A stretch of DNA of 64,000 nucleotides from Congeria kusceri (GCA_027627225.1 CM051034.1:21456480-21520479), one strand, 5' to 3'; positions 27,676 through 40,200 are shown, counted from the stretch's first letter. A program made the numbers and translations. Notes: generated by a model from the sequence alone, not told the origin.

Positions 27676-27758
27676 ATGGATGTGTTTAAACTTGGAGCTA
27701 TGTCTCCGGGGGAGCTAGCGGCGGCGTTTCAAATGACGAGGTGTTGCTGATCGATGAG
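27676..27758 (+). pseudogene. Best-preserved copy of the phosphatase-like 5' exon, copy 3
   Basis: Seen: AAAATGG context, then an open frame MDVFKLGAMSPGELAAAFQ. After one missing base it reads DEVLLIDE, ending at GAG|GTATAT, a possible donor. Known: MAP kinase phosphatases (DUSPs) begin with a short segment leading into a rhodanese-type domain containing a (V/L)LLID motif. The spacing of SP..L......LLID fits this. Inferred: this is the first coding exon of a DUSP-like gene on the strand opposite Vax. No downstream exon is recognised, and all copies carry lesions, so none is functional here. Confidence 0.5.
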
Positions 27759-28059
27759 GTATATATCAGATTGTTCAGAAACAGATTTAATTTAAACAAT
27801 TGAAAGAATAGTTGAACGTTCTTGTGACCAATATTCAATCGAGACGAAACATTGTTGGACGATAGTTAAATTTTGCTTCGTAAAATAACTGTATTACATT
27901 TAAGTAATTTAGTGTTCATGTGGCGGCCGCTAGATGATGAGTCACGTGGATCTTCGTAACATGGCAATGTCGGTCTGAAAAGCACATCATCGTCCTAACT
28001 TAAAACGTTAAATTGTTCTTAATCAAAAACAAGTTAACTCCATCGATCCTGTGAGGTAT

Positions 28060-30581
28060 TAACGTCTGCAAAGCAAAGAATTTGATTTGCAGATATGCAG
28101 CTCAATCAGTTCGTCAATCCATCCATATATCTGCATTGTCAACATTAAATATAACAATCGTTTTGTATATAATCGTGTTGAAAACATTACACGTTAACGT
28201 TTGAGCATTAAATAATTACATAATTGAATGCAATTAATATGAGGAAAACTATGAAATAACTAATACAATAATTTAATGAATTATCAAAATCACATTATCG
28301 TTGTGCGACTGTTTTAACGATAATGTAGAGTTAGTCCCCAATGGCAATGATCAGATGACCACTTTCCGTCCATTCACGGTTGACCCAGGAAACTGTTAAC
28401 TAGCTGTAGCAGTCTAACAATATTATTTAAAGTGGAACAAACAATGTGCTGCTGGTGTTTGGAATGTATCTTAGCATCCGTTTATGGAATTAATAAATAT
28501 GTTCAATATTCACTATTCAGTATTGAAGTAGTATCATAATATGTGTTTATTGTATAATCCATTTATATGTATTATATTGTTTGAATACGTGGTAAAATAT
28601 GAATGCATGATTAAATTAAATTATGTCATTTCAAAGTCTTCAGTTGTCATTTGCGATACGCTTATATTTTGTTCTTTTATCACCTGTCCCATTTACTAGT
28701 ATATAAGAAAATAATTAATGGGATCATGTACACAAAACGATCAAGAACAATGATTAGTAATGTGCTAAATTAAATGCCAATAGAGCTGGGACGGCTAACC
28801 AGCTATTGGGTCTACTTAATAAAACATTTTTGCATTCTTGATCATCAGTCAGGGAATGCATAACTATTATTTACCGGCCGAAAGGGGTATAGTCAATACT
28901 CTTTTTAGCATTAAACTTAATATGGAACAAATCACTTCCAGATATTCAAGCAACTTTATTTATCAATTTACAGCACACGTGTTAGTACCCAATTCATATT
29001 AATTAAACAGCCTTTTTTTCCAAGGCAAGATGATGGTGCTTGCAGTATCGTAAAACTGGATAACTCTGACAAAGAAATGAACCATATATAATTATATTTT
29101 AAATACATATATATGATTCAATTAATTAATTGGTTTTATCTACATCATTTATATGGCCGGTATACCCATGCCAAAAGATCTGAAGTTTTAACATCATTAC
29201 CCAATAATACAAACAATTGTATAGTGTGCATTGTACTTGTTAAGATAATGCCTGATTACCAGTTGTTATTTTGTACTTAAAGTCGTCACCAGAAATATTG
29301 TTGAGCTTAAAGTAGGTTTTTGCAGCTTTAAAGTATAAATATTTGCTCTTGAAGTGTAAAACTTGTCTATTGTGTAAGAGAACGGCTGAACAGCATATAT
29401 ATATAGTCATAAAATGGATTGAAAATTGTCTTTAAACTATTAAAATCCGAACAAAAGTTGTGAGATCTACAAGTCAACAACACACCTGCACACACTGTAC
29501 CTTCAAAAACTTTCATATATGAAAAGTTATAGTATTGAAATAAAGCACGTGATTATATGGAATATTGGGGCACAACATGAGCATATTCTTGGGATGAAAA
29601 GCGGAAATAAAAGCTGTACGAGCCATAGATATACATCAGGCATTTGTTTCAAAACCGGCCATTTTGAGCACCAGCTATTTTTTGCCTCACTTAAAGGTAG
29701 TCAGAGTTCACTTTACTATCTCCCCCCCCCCCCTCCCTGTTTTAAGCCATCAAAAATCGGGCAATGACCGTGAAATATGACAGGAGAATCATAAAATAAA
29801 CAGGCATCAATTCAATCTGCTTTAATTGTTTGCCTAAGCTCGACTATCCAGAAACGTGTGAGCCAATGTCCATCAAATTCCTCCAATAAATTAATCAGAT
29901 ACAAACTAAGCAGCGATTTTGATCTATCAACGTCTGGCCTGGGTTCCGATGTCCACGTCATCCCATACAAAGAATATGCCGTAACGCTGCCAATCATGGT
30001 ATTATACATACAATTTCGGTTATGGGCACCTTACTTAGGACGTTGTGCCATTTTCGGGACGCCGATTTATTAACCGATCTACATACGAATCATAATGATT
30101 CTTATTTTGTGACATACAATTTCAATGTTTAAAAATACGGTAGCACAAAGAATGTGTATACGCCGGACCTCAAACTGTCACCGTCTTTTAAACTCGATCG
30201 GAATCGCTTTAAAGAGTGTAATGCACGTAACAAAGCATCTAATGTTCAGAATCAATATTGTTTTTTTTTTTTACAAAAACAATTTTATATTACTTTTTCA
30301 AATGTATTAACAAATGCTAGTTTAAGCTTCTGTAGAGTTCATTCATCTTAATGGCATGTGTACGACCTTGACGATAACGGCACTAATTCGTTGCTTACTC
30401 ATTAAACAACAAAACCTTTAAACTGAGTATAAAGACAATGCATAATTTTGCTTTTAATCAGTTCGAGTTATAAATGCCGCATAATGTCCCGATGTATTTC
30501 GATTGGCGACAGGTCAAACACAAAATATTCCTAACCTTTATTAGCATCACAAACGTTACTTGTATGTTTATCTAAAAGCTC

Positions 30582-30609
<28 letters not shown>
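28060..30609. other. 2.5-kb block with no match to the repeat units
   Basis: The block lies between unit C (2255-type sequence) and unit D (3413-type sequence), replacing what should be there. It is AT-rich, with a C-run at 29722 and an AT/T-run at 30583-30615. Short frames exist (for example 61 to 66 codons on the minus strand at 29812-30009), but no domain, splice pair or TIR was recognised. It may be an insertion with an associated deletion. Confidence 0.5.
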
Positions 30610-30614
<5 letters not shown>

Positions 30615-31427
30615 GGTAAGCACACACCTGTCAATGTGTCAATGTGTCCCAGTGTGAACATTTCGTTTTCACCAACAAATAACAGACGCCACTTCAGTAT
30701 ACTAGTATTATTGTAATTCAAACACGATTATTATATACAACACAAATACTAAAGCTTTTTTGTATTCAAAGGCATATGCAACTTTAAAGACACATAATCT
30801 GTTTTGAATAACACTATTTTCAAGAATTGAATGTATTCAGATATTGAATATTTAACAAAAAAGACGACTGTTCATATTCCGAAAATATACTATTTGTTCA
30901 CATTATGGATGACCTTGACATGGGGTAGTTGGTTATTCCCAATTTGTTTCATTTTGCATTTATGGACGAAAGCTGTGTATATATAAAGTATATAGCAATT
31001 GAATGTGTGTTTGACATGTTTAAATATACACAAGTTAATGTCGATAAACATGTTTACATGGTTGATACTATTATGTGGATGTGTTTGAATGTGTTAAATA
31101 TGTTGATGTCAGTTATAATTTACCAATAAAGAACATCATTTTGATGAAAAGTGAAATGTGTACCAAGAATAATTTTTTTTTCATGAATTCATTTAATTTT
31201 CAATCCCGAGTTGATGGCTTTAATCATATATTATAAAACGACTGGAATTTAAATAGTCTGATTTATTACGGAGGGCCATGTTTTTAAATGATCCCAATAC
31301 TTTTTCACCAGAAAGAATATAAATAATGAATATATAGCACGTTTTTGTTTTCATTACCAAGTGAGTAGTGTATATTACAGAAAAGTGTCCTTAAAAAGCG
31401 TTGATTTTCATATTACAGGTCAAACGT

Positions 31428-31696
31428 GAGCTAAAACATACTGTGACCATGCGTGAGCTAAAACATACTGTGACCATGCGTAAGCTAAAACATACTGTGA
31501 CCATGCGTGAGCTAAACATACTGTGACCATGCGTGAGCTAAAACATACTGTGACCATGCGTGAGCTAAAACATACTGTGACCATGCGTGAGCTAAAACAT
31601 ACTGTGACCATGCGTGAGCTAAAACATACTGTGACCATGCGTGAGCTAAAACATACTGTGACCATGCGTTAGCTAAAACATACTGTGACCATGCGT
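31428..31696. repeat. 27-bp tandem repeat, 10 copies
   Basis: The unit GAGCTAAAACATACTGTGAC plus CATGCGT is repeated ten times; one copy lacks an A and two vary at one base. Units A and B have a single, slightly different copy at 4249 and 16632. The repetitive frames crossing it (MVTVCFSSR and WSQYVLAHA repeats) are by-products. Confidence 0.95.
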
Positions 31697-32598
31697 TAAT
31701 CGCAATTTTTCTAACGAGCAAGTCCACGTTAATCACCGGAAGCATGGTTTCCGTTGTACTTTGCTGGTCGATTGACTATCCCAGCTAATCAGGAACATAG
31801 GTGAACCTGACAGTGAAAGACGGTTAACTCAGATATAAGAACCCTTGGTCTCAACTGCGGACATCTGCTGTAAAGTACAATTATATATGTATATCCCATC
31901 AGCAAACATGTAATTGCAATATTGTTTGGCGTATATCTCACACTAACGTCTGTATAAACGCCTAAAGATAGTGGCGACGGTAATCAAGCCTTATCTGGAT
32001 AGTATGTCGTACGGGGGAAGTGTGTGGCAATATACGACAATAATTCTAGAGTCTACGAGTATATACGAAAATAATTGTAGGAAATAAGGTTTTTGTTGTT
32101 GTTTTTATTGGTATGACGACGAAAGTTACGAAAGAATAAATGATTTGTATAAAAAAAATATTAATAAAACCACATTTACCTTGCAATAAACTAATAGCAT
32201 TAAGATTGAAAAACATACGTTAAGCGTATACAACAAGCTATACTACGCATGTTTTAAAGTTACATACGTATACCTTTTAATTGTTTACGATGAGCAAACA
32301 AAAGCCATTATACATGAGAGCAACAAACATGTTCACTATGTTCTTTATTTTAATATGAAATATTATGTGTTACATGTGCGTCCTTTTTTCCCCGAGTCCA
32401 AACAAACACATATGTGGGAATATAATCGATTATGCATTTTAATGATACTGTTTTATATGCAAACTTCGTTAATTCCTTCAGTGCTCATTCCCTTTCACCA
32501 AAACAAAACTACACAAAATGGTGGAATTGACCTTTCAAAAGTAGGCTTTATTAGATTTTACAGATGATAGAAAAGTCGTCGGCTCTGCAAACAAAACC

Positions 32599-32743
32599 AT
32601 GGCATCAAATTCGTCGTCAATTGTATTTCATAAGTTATCTGAGACAATGGTTGCAAGACTGTTGACAGTTAAATCTCCTGAATAAAACCAGACCGGCGCG
32701 CTGTAAACACTGTCTGGATGCTACATGTGATATCAACGTAAAG
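32599..32743 (+). other. Candidate decayed ATG exon, best copy
   Basis: ACCATGG context, then MASNSSSIVFHKLSETMVAR and LLTVKSPE before TAA. In the next frame the sequence goes on as TRPARCKHCLDATCDINVK, a Cys-containing stretch. Blocks at 12065, 24447, 46264 and about 63455 are homologous. Conservation with a Kozak-like start suggests a former 5' exon, but copies differ by indels and I recognise no family. Confidence 0.3.
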
Positions 32744-34022
32744 TAATGAACATCAGCAATGACAGAATTATGAAAATTCCGGATAAACGATGCAGTATAG
32801 TATATCGTGGGCTAATAAATACCCGTGTTTATGAAGGAGAGTTTAATCTAGATAAAATAATAGCACAAACGTCAACCCATTATGGTAATGTGTCTGAGAA
32901 AAGAAATTAGCAGTCTTTTTTGTTTTGCTAATTACACATTAATAATTTCGTTTAGCACTTAGGCTTGCTTTGTGCCCTAATGAAGAACTTATTATTTTGA
33001 GAAATGAAAGCTTTATATACAAAAGACTTTTTTACATAATCTCGTGATCAGAATAATCGTAATGCTGTTCGATAAGTAACACATGTGTATGCTAAGGGTC
33101 ACATACAAGATGTGCGTGACTTTGACAAATGCCAAGAAAAGCACGCAGACACGTAAAATATCAAAACATCCGCCAAACGAAAAATAAAATTCATTACGAC
33201 GGTGCTTTGTCTCAAAAGAGAAGCTCAAAGAACAAAAAGCGGACACAATTAGATGAGATATATATAAAGATATTCGCAAAATTATATAGTATTAGTTATA
33301 TGGCTTCTTAAATCATAAAATAATTACGAAATGTCTGAAAAACACGAGTTGTTTGTTAATAAGGTACGCCCCTCTAGGTTAAAAGCAAAATATTAAATAT
33401 CACGATTGGTGAAGATTGGAGGAAAACTGTTAGACATACAACGCGGAAACGGCTTAAAATGCAATTTTTGAAAATGTAAGGGACCTAACTCCACAGATCC
33501 TGTGGCAGTTTGGCTGATTACCCAACTTGGCCGCGACGTTATGCCCCTAAATATTTTCAAGAAGTTTGATGAAGATCGGATGAAAAGTGTTGGTGTGGTG
33601 ACAATTTCTCAGAGTGGTCTATTCAATAATAATAGCTTAAACTAACTGTGATGAAATTATTTTCAATTCGTTTTTATTTTTATTCTGAGTGTGGTAATGT
33701 ATTTTTAAGAAAAAAAACATCGCTACTTAGTAACAAAGTTAAAATATTTATAAAATCCTTAAAGTTCTTTCCATCTGGGAATACTTTGTATGTGGTCGAA
33801 TCACTTTTCTGAAAAGTTAATTCCCTTCAAAGCGTAACATAATGTTTGTTTTATAACAAAGATTCTGTTTACATATCTGGATAGTGATACACTGTGCTGA
33901 AATGTTCGTATCAAAACACATGTTTGTGTTTCATAGCACGTAACTCTAAATAGATAATTAATAATGCGTGCTGACATTACAAAACCAACATATTCGGATA
34001 ATTTCCACTAAAACAAGGTTTA

Positions 34023-34906
34023 CATTCTGTGCCAAGGTCATTCACACAAATCAACAAAAATAATCTTCAGAAAATGCAAACTTCATATACAAATGTTTAA
34101 CAGCATGGTTAGGCATGGGATACTGTGTTTGTTTCATAAACTTTTCAATTGTGAATAAAGTAAGAATTGCATTTAAAATAAATCCGGGTAGTCTACTCGT
34201 ACTTCAAGCATCACTGATGGCCTGATTTTTAGAATTAAGCAATGGAGCATTCGATCAAAGATTGCATATCTATGTATTGTTTTCACATCAAAATGTACAA
34301 GTTTGAAACACAAACACTTAGGATTAAAAACGAACAATATATCAGTTTTACATCAAACATCAAATGTTTCTTAAGAATGACAAATAAATTATTCATTTCA
34401 ATTTAAGTAACCACATAATAGTGCACTTACAACAATTACATAACATTAATCTAAACAAATTACACATTCTGTGCCAAGGTCATTCACACAAATCAACAAA
34501 AATAATCTTCAGAAAATGCAAACTTCATATACAAATGTTTAACAGCATGGTTAGGCATGGGATACTGTGTTTGTTTCATAAACTTTTCAATTGTGAATAA
34601 AGTAAGAATTGCATTTAAAATAAATCCGGGTAGTCTACTCGTACTTCAATCATCACTGATGGCCTGATTTTTAGAATTAAGCAATGGAGCATTCGATCAA
34701 AGATTGCATATCTATGTATTGTTTTCACATCAAAATGTACAAGTTTGAAACACAAACACTTAGGATTAAAAACGAACAATATATCAGTTTTACATCAAAC
34801 ATCAAATGTTTCTTAAGAATGACAAATAAATTATTCATTTCAATTTAAGTAACCACATAATAGTGCACTTACAACAATTACATAACATTAATCTAAACAA
34901 ATTACG
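34023..34906. repeat. 442-bp tandem duplication
   Basis: 34023-34464 is repeated immediately at 34465-34906. I see a single substitution (CAAGCATC versus CAATCATC). No gene inside. Confidence 0.93.
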
Positions 34907-35301
34907 ACTTTACATCCTAGTTAATACTTGAGCATCGGCCAATTCATCTATAGTTTTTTTACCCAAATCGTGCCTATGGCAAAAAAACCTCGCTGTAACA
35001 AATCTTAATTTGATGTGATTATCCTTGTATCATCAACAATTTAATGTATGCAGAGAGCGGCACTTTTTGTGAACCTGTCGTTTTAAGCAACAGCACTGTC
35101 AAAAATATCAAATTTCATGTTGTATTTATTATCAAAACATGTAAAAGTATAATATGTCGCATTGTTAGGCTTATCAATCGAAAACCGTTTATTAACCCAT
35201 TAAACAAATCGCTGTTTCAAATTTAATTAACTCGCCCAGGAGCAACATCGTGTTTAGAAATAGCGCGACAAATCGGTAGGAAGGAGGGCACACACTTTTA
35301 A

Positions 35302-35995
35302 AGCAGCAGTCCAGAAATATGTTAATAAAATAAAACTTGGCAGATGTCTTTTCTAATGGACATCTTGCCGATCAAAGTACAAAAAACTGCATTGAAATCG
35401 GTAAAACAATAACGTTTTGGTAACTTTTTATCGTATTGTTTATTTGTATGCGATAGCTGGTGATGCCTCTGGAGTAAATCAGCATGTAAATTAGTGTATA
35501 TTTCGTTCGTACCAAGTGTTTTCGATAATAGACATTATAAAATGCCTTTCGTGAATAAGAAACAGTTTTCAGTCGAATAAACGTCATTAATATTCATTAG
35601 AACAAATGGCACTTTAAGATGTATTGAATTATATTCTATGAACTGCGGCTTTAAAGTGGCCAGTTGCCAATGTTGTTTGTTGTTTCAGCTCGATGTGATA
35701 GAAGTCATTGAGAAGGCACACAATGAACTGGAACCCACTCCCGGTAACACGCTGAGGCAGACCTTTAAGAATCAAGTGAACCGTAACCTTAACGACGCCA
35801 GAGACAAGACTGGTAGCAAAGCATCAGCATGTACATTAGTGTATATTCCGTTCGTACCAAACGCTTTCAAACATAGACATTATAAAATGCATTTCGTACA
35901 TAAGAAAGTGTTTTCAGTCGAATAAACGCCGTTAACGTTCATTATAACTAATGCCGATTTAAGATGTATTGAATCTTATAATATGGACTGCGGCT
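35302..35995 (+). mobile_element. TTAA-flanked MITE-like transposon carrying an exon
   Basis: Left end AGCAGCAGTCC follows TTAA (35298-35301). Right end GGACTGCGGCT precedes TTAA (35996-35999). The ends are complementary at 10 of 11 bases. Other units lack the element and retain a single TTTTATTTG-like site at this place. An internal second right end (AACTGCGGCT, then TTAA at 35651) shows a complete 349-bp element (35302-35650), followed by host-like sequence with an exon, followed by a second partial copy of the right half (about 35820-35995). TTAA duplication is typical of piggyBac-type transposition; no transposase is present. Confidence 0.75.
35689..35812 (+). pseudogene. Captured host-gene exon inside TTAA element
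   Basis: A 124-nt open stretch begins after TTGTTTCAG and ends before GTAGCAAAG, so both splice sites are present. It reads [26 protein letters not shown] and [15 protein letters not shown]. Base composition and codon use are clearly coding-like and more GC-rich than the surroundings. It looks helical and charged, perhaps coiled-coil. I do not recognise the parent gene. It is absent from all other repeat units, so it arrived with the transposon. Confidence 0.6.
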
Positions 35996-36080
35996 TTAAT
36001 TTGAAATGCGATATTTCACCAATGCCTGGGTATATGGTTGCTGAGGGTGCTTGTAAAAATAGAAAGTGACAGTTTACAAG

Positions 36081-36162
36081 ATGGATGTGTTTTAACTTGG
36101 TACAACGTCCCGGGGGAGCTAGCGACGGCGTTTCTGTTGATGAGGTTTTGCTGATCTAGGAG
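36081..36162 (+). pseudogene. Broken 5' exon, phosphatase-like, copy 4
   Basis: Opens ATGGATGTGTTTTAA, so it stops at codon five. The rest (GGGGGAGCTAGCGACGGCG, GATGAGGTTTTGCTGATC, TAG, GAG|GTCGAT) still aligns with 27676-27758. Confidence 0.5.
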
Positions 36163-36265
36163 GTCGATATCATTCAGATAATTCAGACACAGATTTTAAT
36201 GTATACAATTGATAGAATACTTGAACATTGTTGTGAAGAATACACACTCGAGACAGACATATTTG

Positions 36266-36990
36266 GACTATATATATATATATAATACCACGTTTATATA
36301 GCACTCTTTTCATAATGGATGTAGGTTCAAAAGTGCTTTACACTATATATATACAATCCATGTATATTCTACATGCATATGTACAAAATTAAGTGCCATT
36401 ATAAAACATAAGTAATTTGAATAAATTATAATCCACCATAATATAAATACATAACATTTCGAGCATAGCCATTAGATAATAAATAAACAAAACAAAACAT
36501 AGAACCTTACATACAGTAAAAACATATAGTACAAGGAAGTTCAATATTTGCTGTGTTTCGCAGTTTCGAAAACGAATTATAACTTTTAGTTGTCATAAAT
36601 CGCCCTAAACGAGTGTGTTTTAAGTGTTTTCTTGAATGTAAAAAGTGTATCACAGTTCCTTATATCTGCTAGTAGAGAATTCCATAATTTTGGAGCAACA
36701 TAGACAAAACTTCGATCCCCATAAGTTGCAGTTCGACTTCTTGGCATCGCTAGAGAGAGATGATCATTCTTGGATCGTAAGATTCTTCTTGGGTTATACA
36801 CTTCTAACAAGTTTTGTATGTACACTGGCGATTCACCATGTAAGGCTTTGTAAGTGTGAGTCGGGATTTTGAATTGAACTCTATTCTGCACATGTAACCA
36901 ATGTAGTTCTTTTAGTATAGGAGTAATATGACAGTAATGAGAGGTCCTGATAATGAGCCTTGCGGCAGTGTTTTGAACATTTTGCAGTGG
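36266..36990 (-). mobile_element. 5'-truncated LINE fragment with 3' end
   Basis: The minus strand carries the C-terminal part of a LINE polyprotein and then a 3' UTR with AAGAGTGCTATATAAACGTG and an AT-rich tail, as in L2/CR1-like elements. Repeat-unit sequence resumes at GTTCATGTGG (about 36991). About 70 bp of the target present in unit A are missing at the insertion. Confidence 0.75.
36586..36990 (-). pseudogene. Reverse transcriptase C-terminal remnant
   Basis: The frame reads LQNVQNTAARLIIRTSHYCH, then LKELHWLHVQNR, YKALHGESPVYIQNLLE, YGDRSFVYVAPKLWNSL and FKKTLKTHSFR. This is the conserved region after the RT domain in many animal LINE proteins. The catalytic RT core is absent because of 5' truncation. 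The annotated frame runs on into host sequence at 37005, but the element ends near 36990. Confidence 0.8.
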
Positions 36991-37047
36991 TTCATGTGGT
37001 AGCATCTTGATGATGAGTCACGTTGTTATACATTAAATGGCAATGTC

Positions 37048-37064
37048 AGTCTGAAGAAACAGCA
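37048..37064. repeat. Target-site duplication, left copy (LINE)
   Basis: The 17 bases AGTCTGAAGAAACAGCA are repeated exactly at 41827-41843. Joining them restores the unit sequence as seen near 53410 (GGTCTGATAAAACAGCA). Confidence 0.95.
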
Positions 37065-37239
37065 GAACAGAACAGAACAGAACAGAACATAACATTTTAT
37101 TTACATCGTCTACAACACATATCAATATAATACATGCAATCAACATGACATAGCGTAGTGTTAAATAAATATATACAATTCATTCTAATCAATGCATATT
37201 TCGAAAGTAGGAAATCGGAGGATGAACGTTAACCGTTTG

Positions 37240-40200
37240 TTAATTATTAACGAAAGTAAGTGCATTTCTAACATTCATAGCTTCCTTAATAAACTTACAC
37301 AGATTAAAAACATCTGATTTATTATTTGAATTTAAAAGCTGGGTAAATTTATAGACAGACGGTTTTACATAGAAAATATCTTCTAATATATTTTTTTCTG
37401 ATGTCAGTATAACAATTGCAAGGGATGGCAAAATGGTATTCGTCCTCTATATCTGTAGAATTACAAAGTGTACAATTTCTTTCCTCTCGTGGAATTCGAT
37501 TATATCTTCCTGTTTGTATTCTGAGAGGAAGTCCATTTAATCTTAATCTACTCATGTATAAGCAATAACGTTTTGATAAAATATCTAAATATGGCTCGTA
37601 ATAATGTGTTGATTTACACAATTTATACTGACACAACATTGAGCTGTTGTCAATTTTTGACATCGTTTCTTGTTTAAAGGTGTCTATAATACTGGTTTTT
37701 AACTCATTCAAAATAAATCCAGATTGATACTGCTAACATTATCAAATACATATGCAAATCCATAATCAGCTAACAACTTTCTTATATTTGCTGCCCAATT
37801 TAAATGTCCGTTATAACTATCAATAACAGATTGGGAACAAATAGTTTTAACAATAATATTGTTTGAGCTAGCAATTTTCAGCCAGTATTTAATCATTCTA
37901 ATATATCTACTAATAAACAATGGGTAAAGTCCCAACTCACTATATGTAATTGCATTACAAGTATTTATTTTAACCTTTAACAATCGCTTGCAAAACTTAA
38001 GATGGACTCTTTCAAGTTCCTTTGACTTAGTATAACCCCATACTTCACAGGAATAATTCAATATAGGACTCACAAAGGCATCAAATAACTGACACATTGT
38101 CTTAGGACTTAAGTCAAACTCCTTACATTTGCATAAAAGAATGTTCATTGCTTTCAAAGCTTTACCAACTAGGTGTTCCTGATTTAAAATAAATTTTCCA
38201 GTGTAATTAAAAATTGTTCCTAAATAGTTAAAATCATTTACAACTTCTATTTTTTGTCCATCGTATGACCAGTTTTCACTATTTAATAATCCGCCCCTTT
38301 TACGAAAAACCATAATGTTATTCTTCGAAGTATTTACCTTGAGTCCCCAGGTATCACAATATGACTTTAAACTATTTAAATGTTGTTGCACCTCACATGG
38401 GGTTTTACCTGCAAAAAGTAGAAGTATCAAAACAATATCATCTCAAACTAGGCCACAGTCAGTATCTTTTTGTAAAAACAACTCTAAATCTTCGACAAAA
38501 ATAGAAAACAATAGAGGTTACATTACTTCGCCTTGACGCAAGCCCACTGCATATTCAAAGTAATCAGAATAATTAGAACACAGTTTAACACAAGATTTAA
38601 CATGCTGATACATATCTCTTACAATTCTTAAAAGTTTTCCACGTACACCACAATTGTATAATTTCAGCCACAAACCATTTCTATAAATAGAATCAAAACA
38701 TTTCATCATGTCAACGAGAATAACATATAACCTTTTGTTTTCTCTAATATATTTTTGCACCAATGACATAAGTACAAATATTGCATCAACAGTGGATCTA
38801 CCTTTACGGAATCCGAATTGCGCGTCCGAAATAGTGTTGTGCTCATTACAAAACTGCTCAATGCGCTTGTTTATAACTGTAGTAAAAAGCTTCGCTAAAC
38901 AACTAACCAATGTAATTCCTCTATAATTATTCACATCGTTTTTATCACCCTTTTTATGCAATGGGATAATTATACCTTCAGTCCAGTTATCTGGAAAATA
39001 ACCTGAGTTTAGTATAGAATTAAACAGATCACACAAATGTGGTGATACAATATCAATACTTTCATTTAAGTATTCATTTAAAATACAGTCACTGCCAAAA
39101 GCTTTGTTCCGTTTCAAAGATTTCACAGCGGTAACGATTTCATTAACGGTAAAAGGTTGATCTAGTTCAGGAAAATATTCATTAGGATAATTAAAATCAT
39201 TGTTTTCGCAAAAAGTCTCCGCCTGAACATTTTTACAATCAAAAATGTTGTTACTTAAATTTGAAAAATATTCTTTGACCTCATTTAATGATAAATTATT
39301 TCCCACATTACTCGTTCGTTTGCTGAAATATTTCCAGAACTCTTTTGGTTTACTCTTTTTTAAGTTTTGAATTTCAACCATCTTTCGCTTGTAAAATATT
39401 GACTTCTGTTTACGTATGCAATTTTTATAATTCCTTTTACTCTCACATAGCTGTATTCTATTGGCGTCAGACTGACAAACATTAAAACGACGCAGATCTG
39501 CTAGGTATGCGTTGCGAACATGTGTGCATTCAAGGTCAAACCAATCAGATTGTTTCGTATTTGAATTTTCATCAAAACTATAAATGGGCTTGACTAGTCG
39601 GTGTTTAGAAAACAATGGATCCGCTACACTGCGTAAACATTAGTAAAATCGTTTAGTGCATTATTTATAGACTGTTTGCTATCGCAGTTTATATTGTGAA
39701 CAATGGTATTTAAATTCGGTAAACTAGCAATTTTATACCCGATCGGAACTGTTGTAAAAACGTATCGTTCCATTTATATTTAATTTCTGAATAGCTATTA
39801 TCTCTATTTTGGATAGTATTACACAACAATGATAAACGTATTGGGGCGTGATCGCTCCACTCATTAAATGGCCCAATATTTAAATCACTTTTTCATTGAA
39901 ACATTGCGTTCACAACAAAGTACATAGTCAATCATGGACGAACCGTTATGTGACAAAAACGTGAAGTTATTACTATCGCCAACACGGCCGTTAACAATGC
40001 GAATATTAAGTGATTTACACAAATCTAATAGTTTAATACCATGATTATTATGTGATCGGTCAACAGAGGCCCTTATTAGTGTACAGTCGGGTTCATAATC
40101 AATGTCATCGATTAATATATTACATTTATCATGGGTAATAAAATCATTTTTATTACCAACTCTGCTGTTAAAATCGCCAACAAGAAAAACAGCCCCTAAA

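Larger units (their letters stand above)
25009..28059. repeat. Diverged partial unit C
   Basis: Collinear with 646-2255 of unit A but clearly more diverged. Segment 25750-26100 matches 33800-34350 of unit D rather than A, so A and B lost it. It holds an inserted dispersed repeat (26140), a 49-bp array (26794) and the best phosphatase-like exon copy (27676). The match to the units ends abruptly near 28059. Confidence 0.8.
30610..36265. repeat. Old repeat unit D, first part
   Basis: Collinear with 3413-4400 of A, then with 45860-47600 and 62580-64000, then 25750-26100, then 1490-2040 of A. The unit order is therefore circular, as expected of a tandem array. Internal events are listed separately. 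A stretch at 33340-33610 (ending ...AAGATCGGATGAAAAGTGTT) resembles a dispersed bivalve repeat. No intact gene. Confidence 0.75.

Noticed and set aside
29812..30009. 65-codon minus-strand frame with protein-like composition (LLEEFDGHWLTRFWIVELR)
   Set aside because: No family recognised, no splice sites or second copy to support it; noted only within the orphan block.
31420..31745. Repetitive protein frames on the minus strand (MVTVCFSSR and WSQYVLAHA repeats)
   Set aside because: They only translate the 27-bp DNA tandem repeat, which is free of stops in two frames. No signal of selection.
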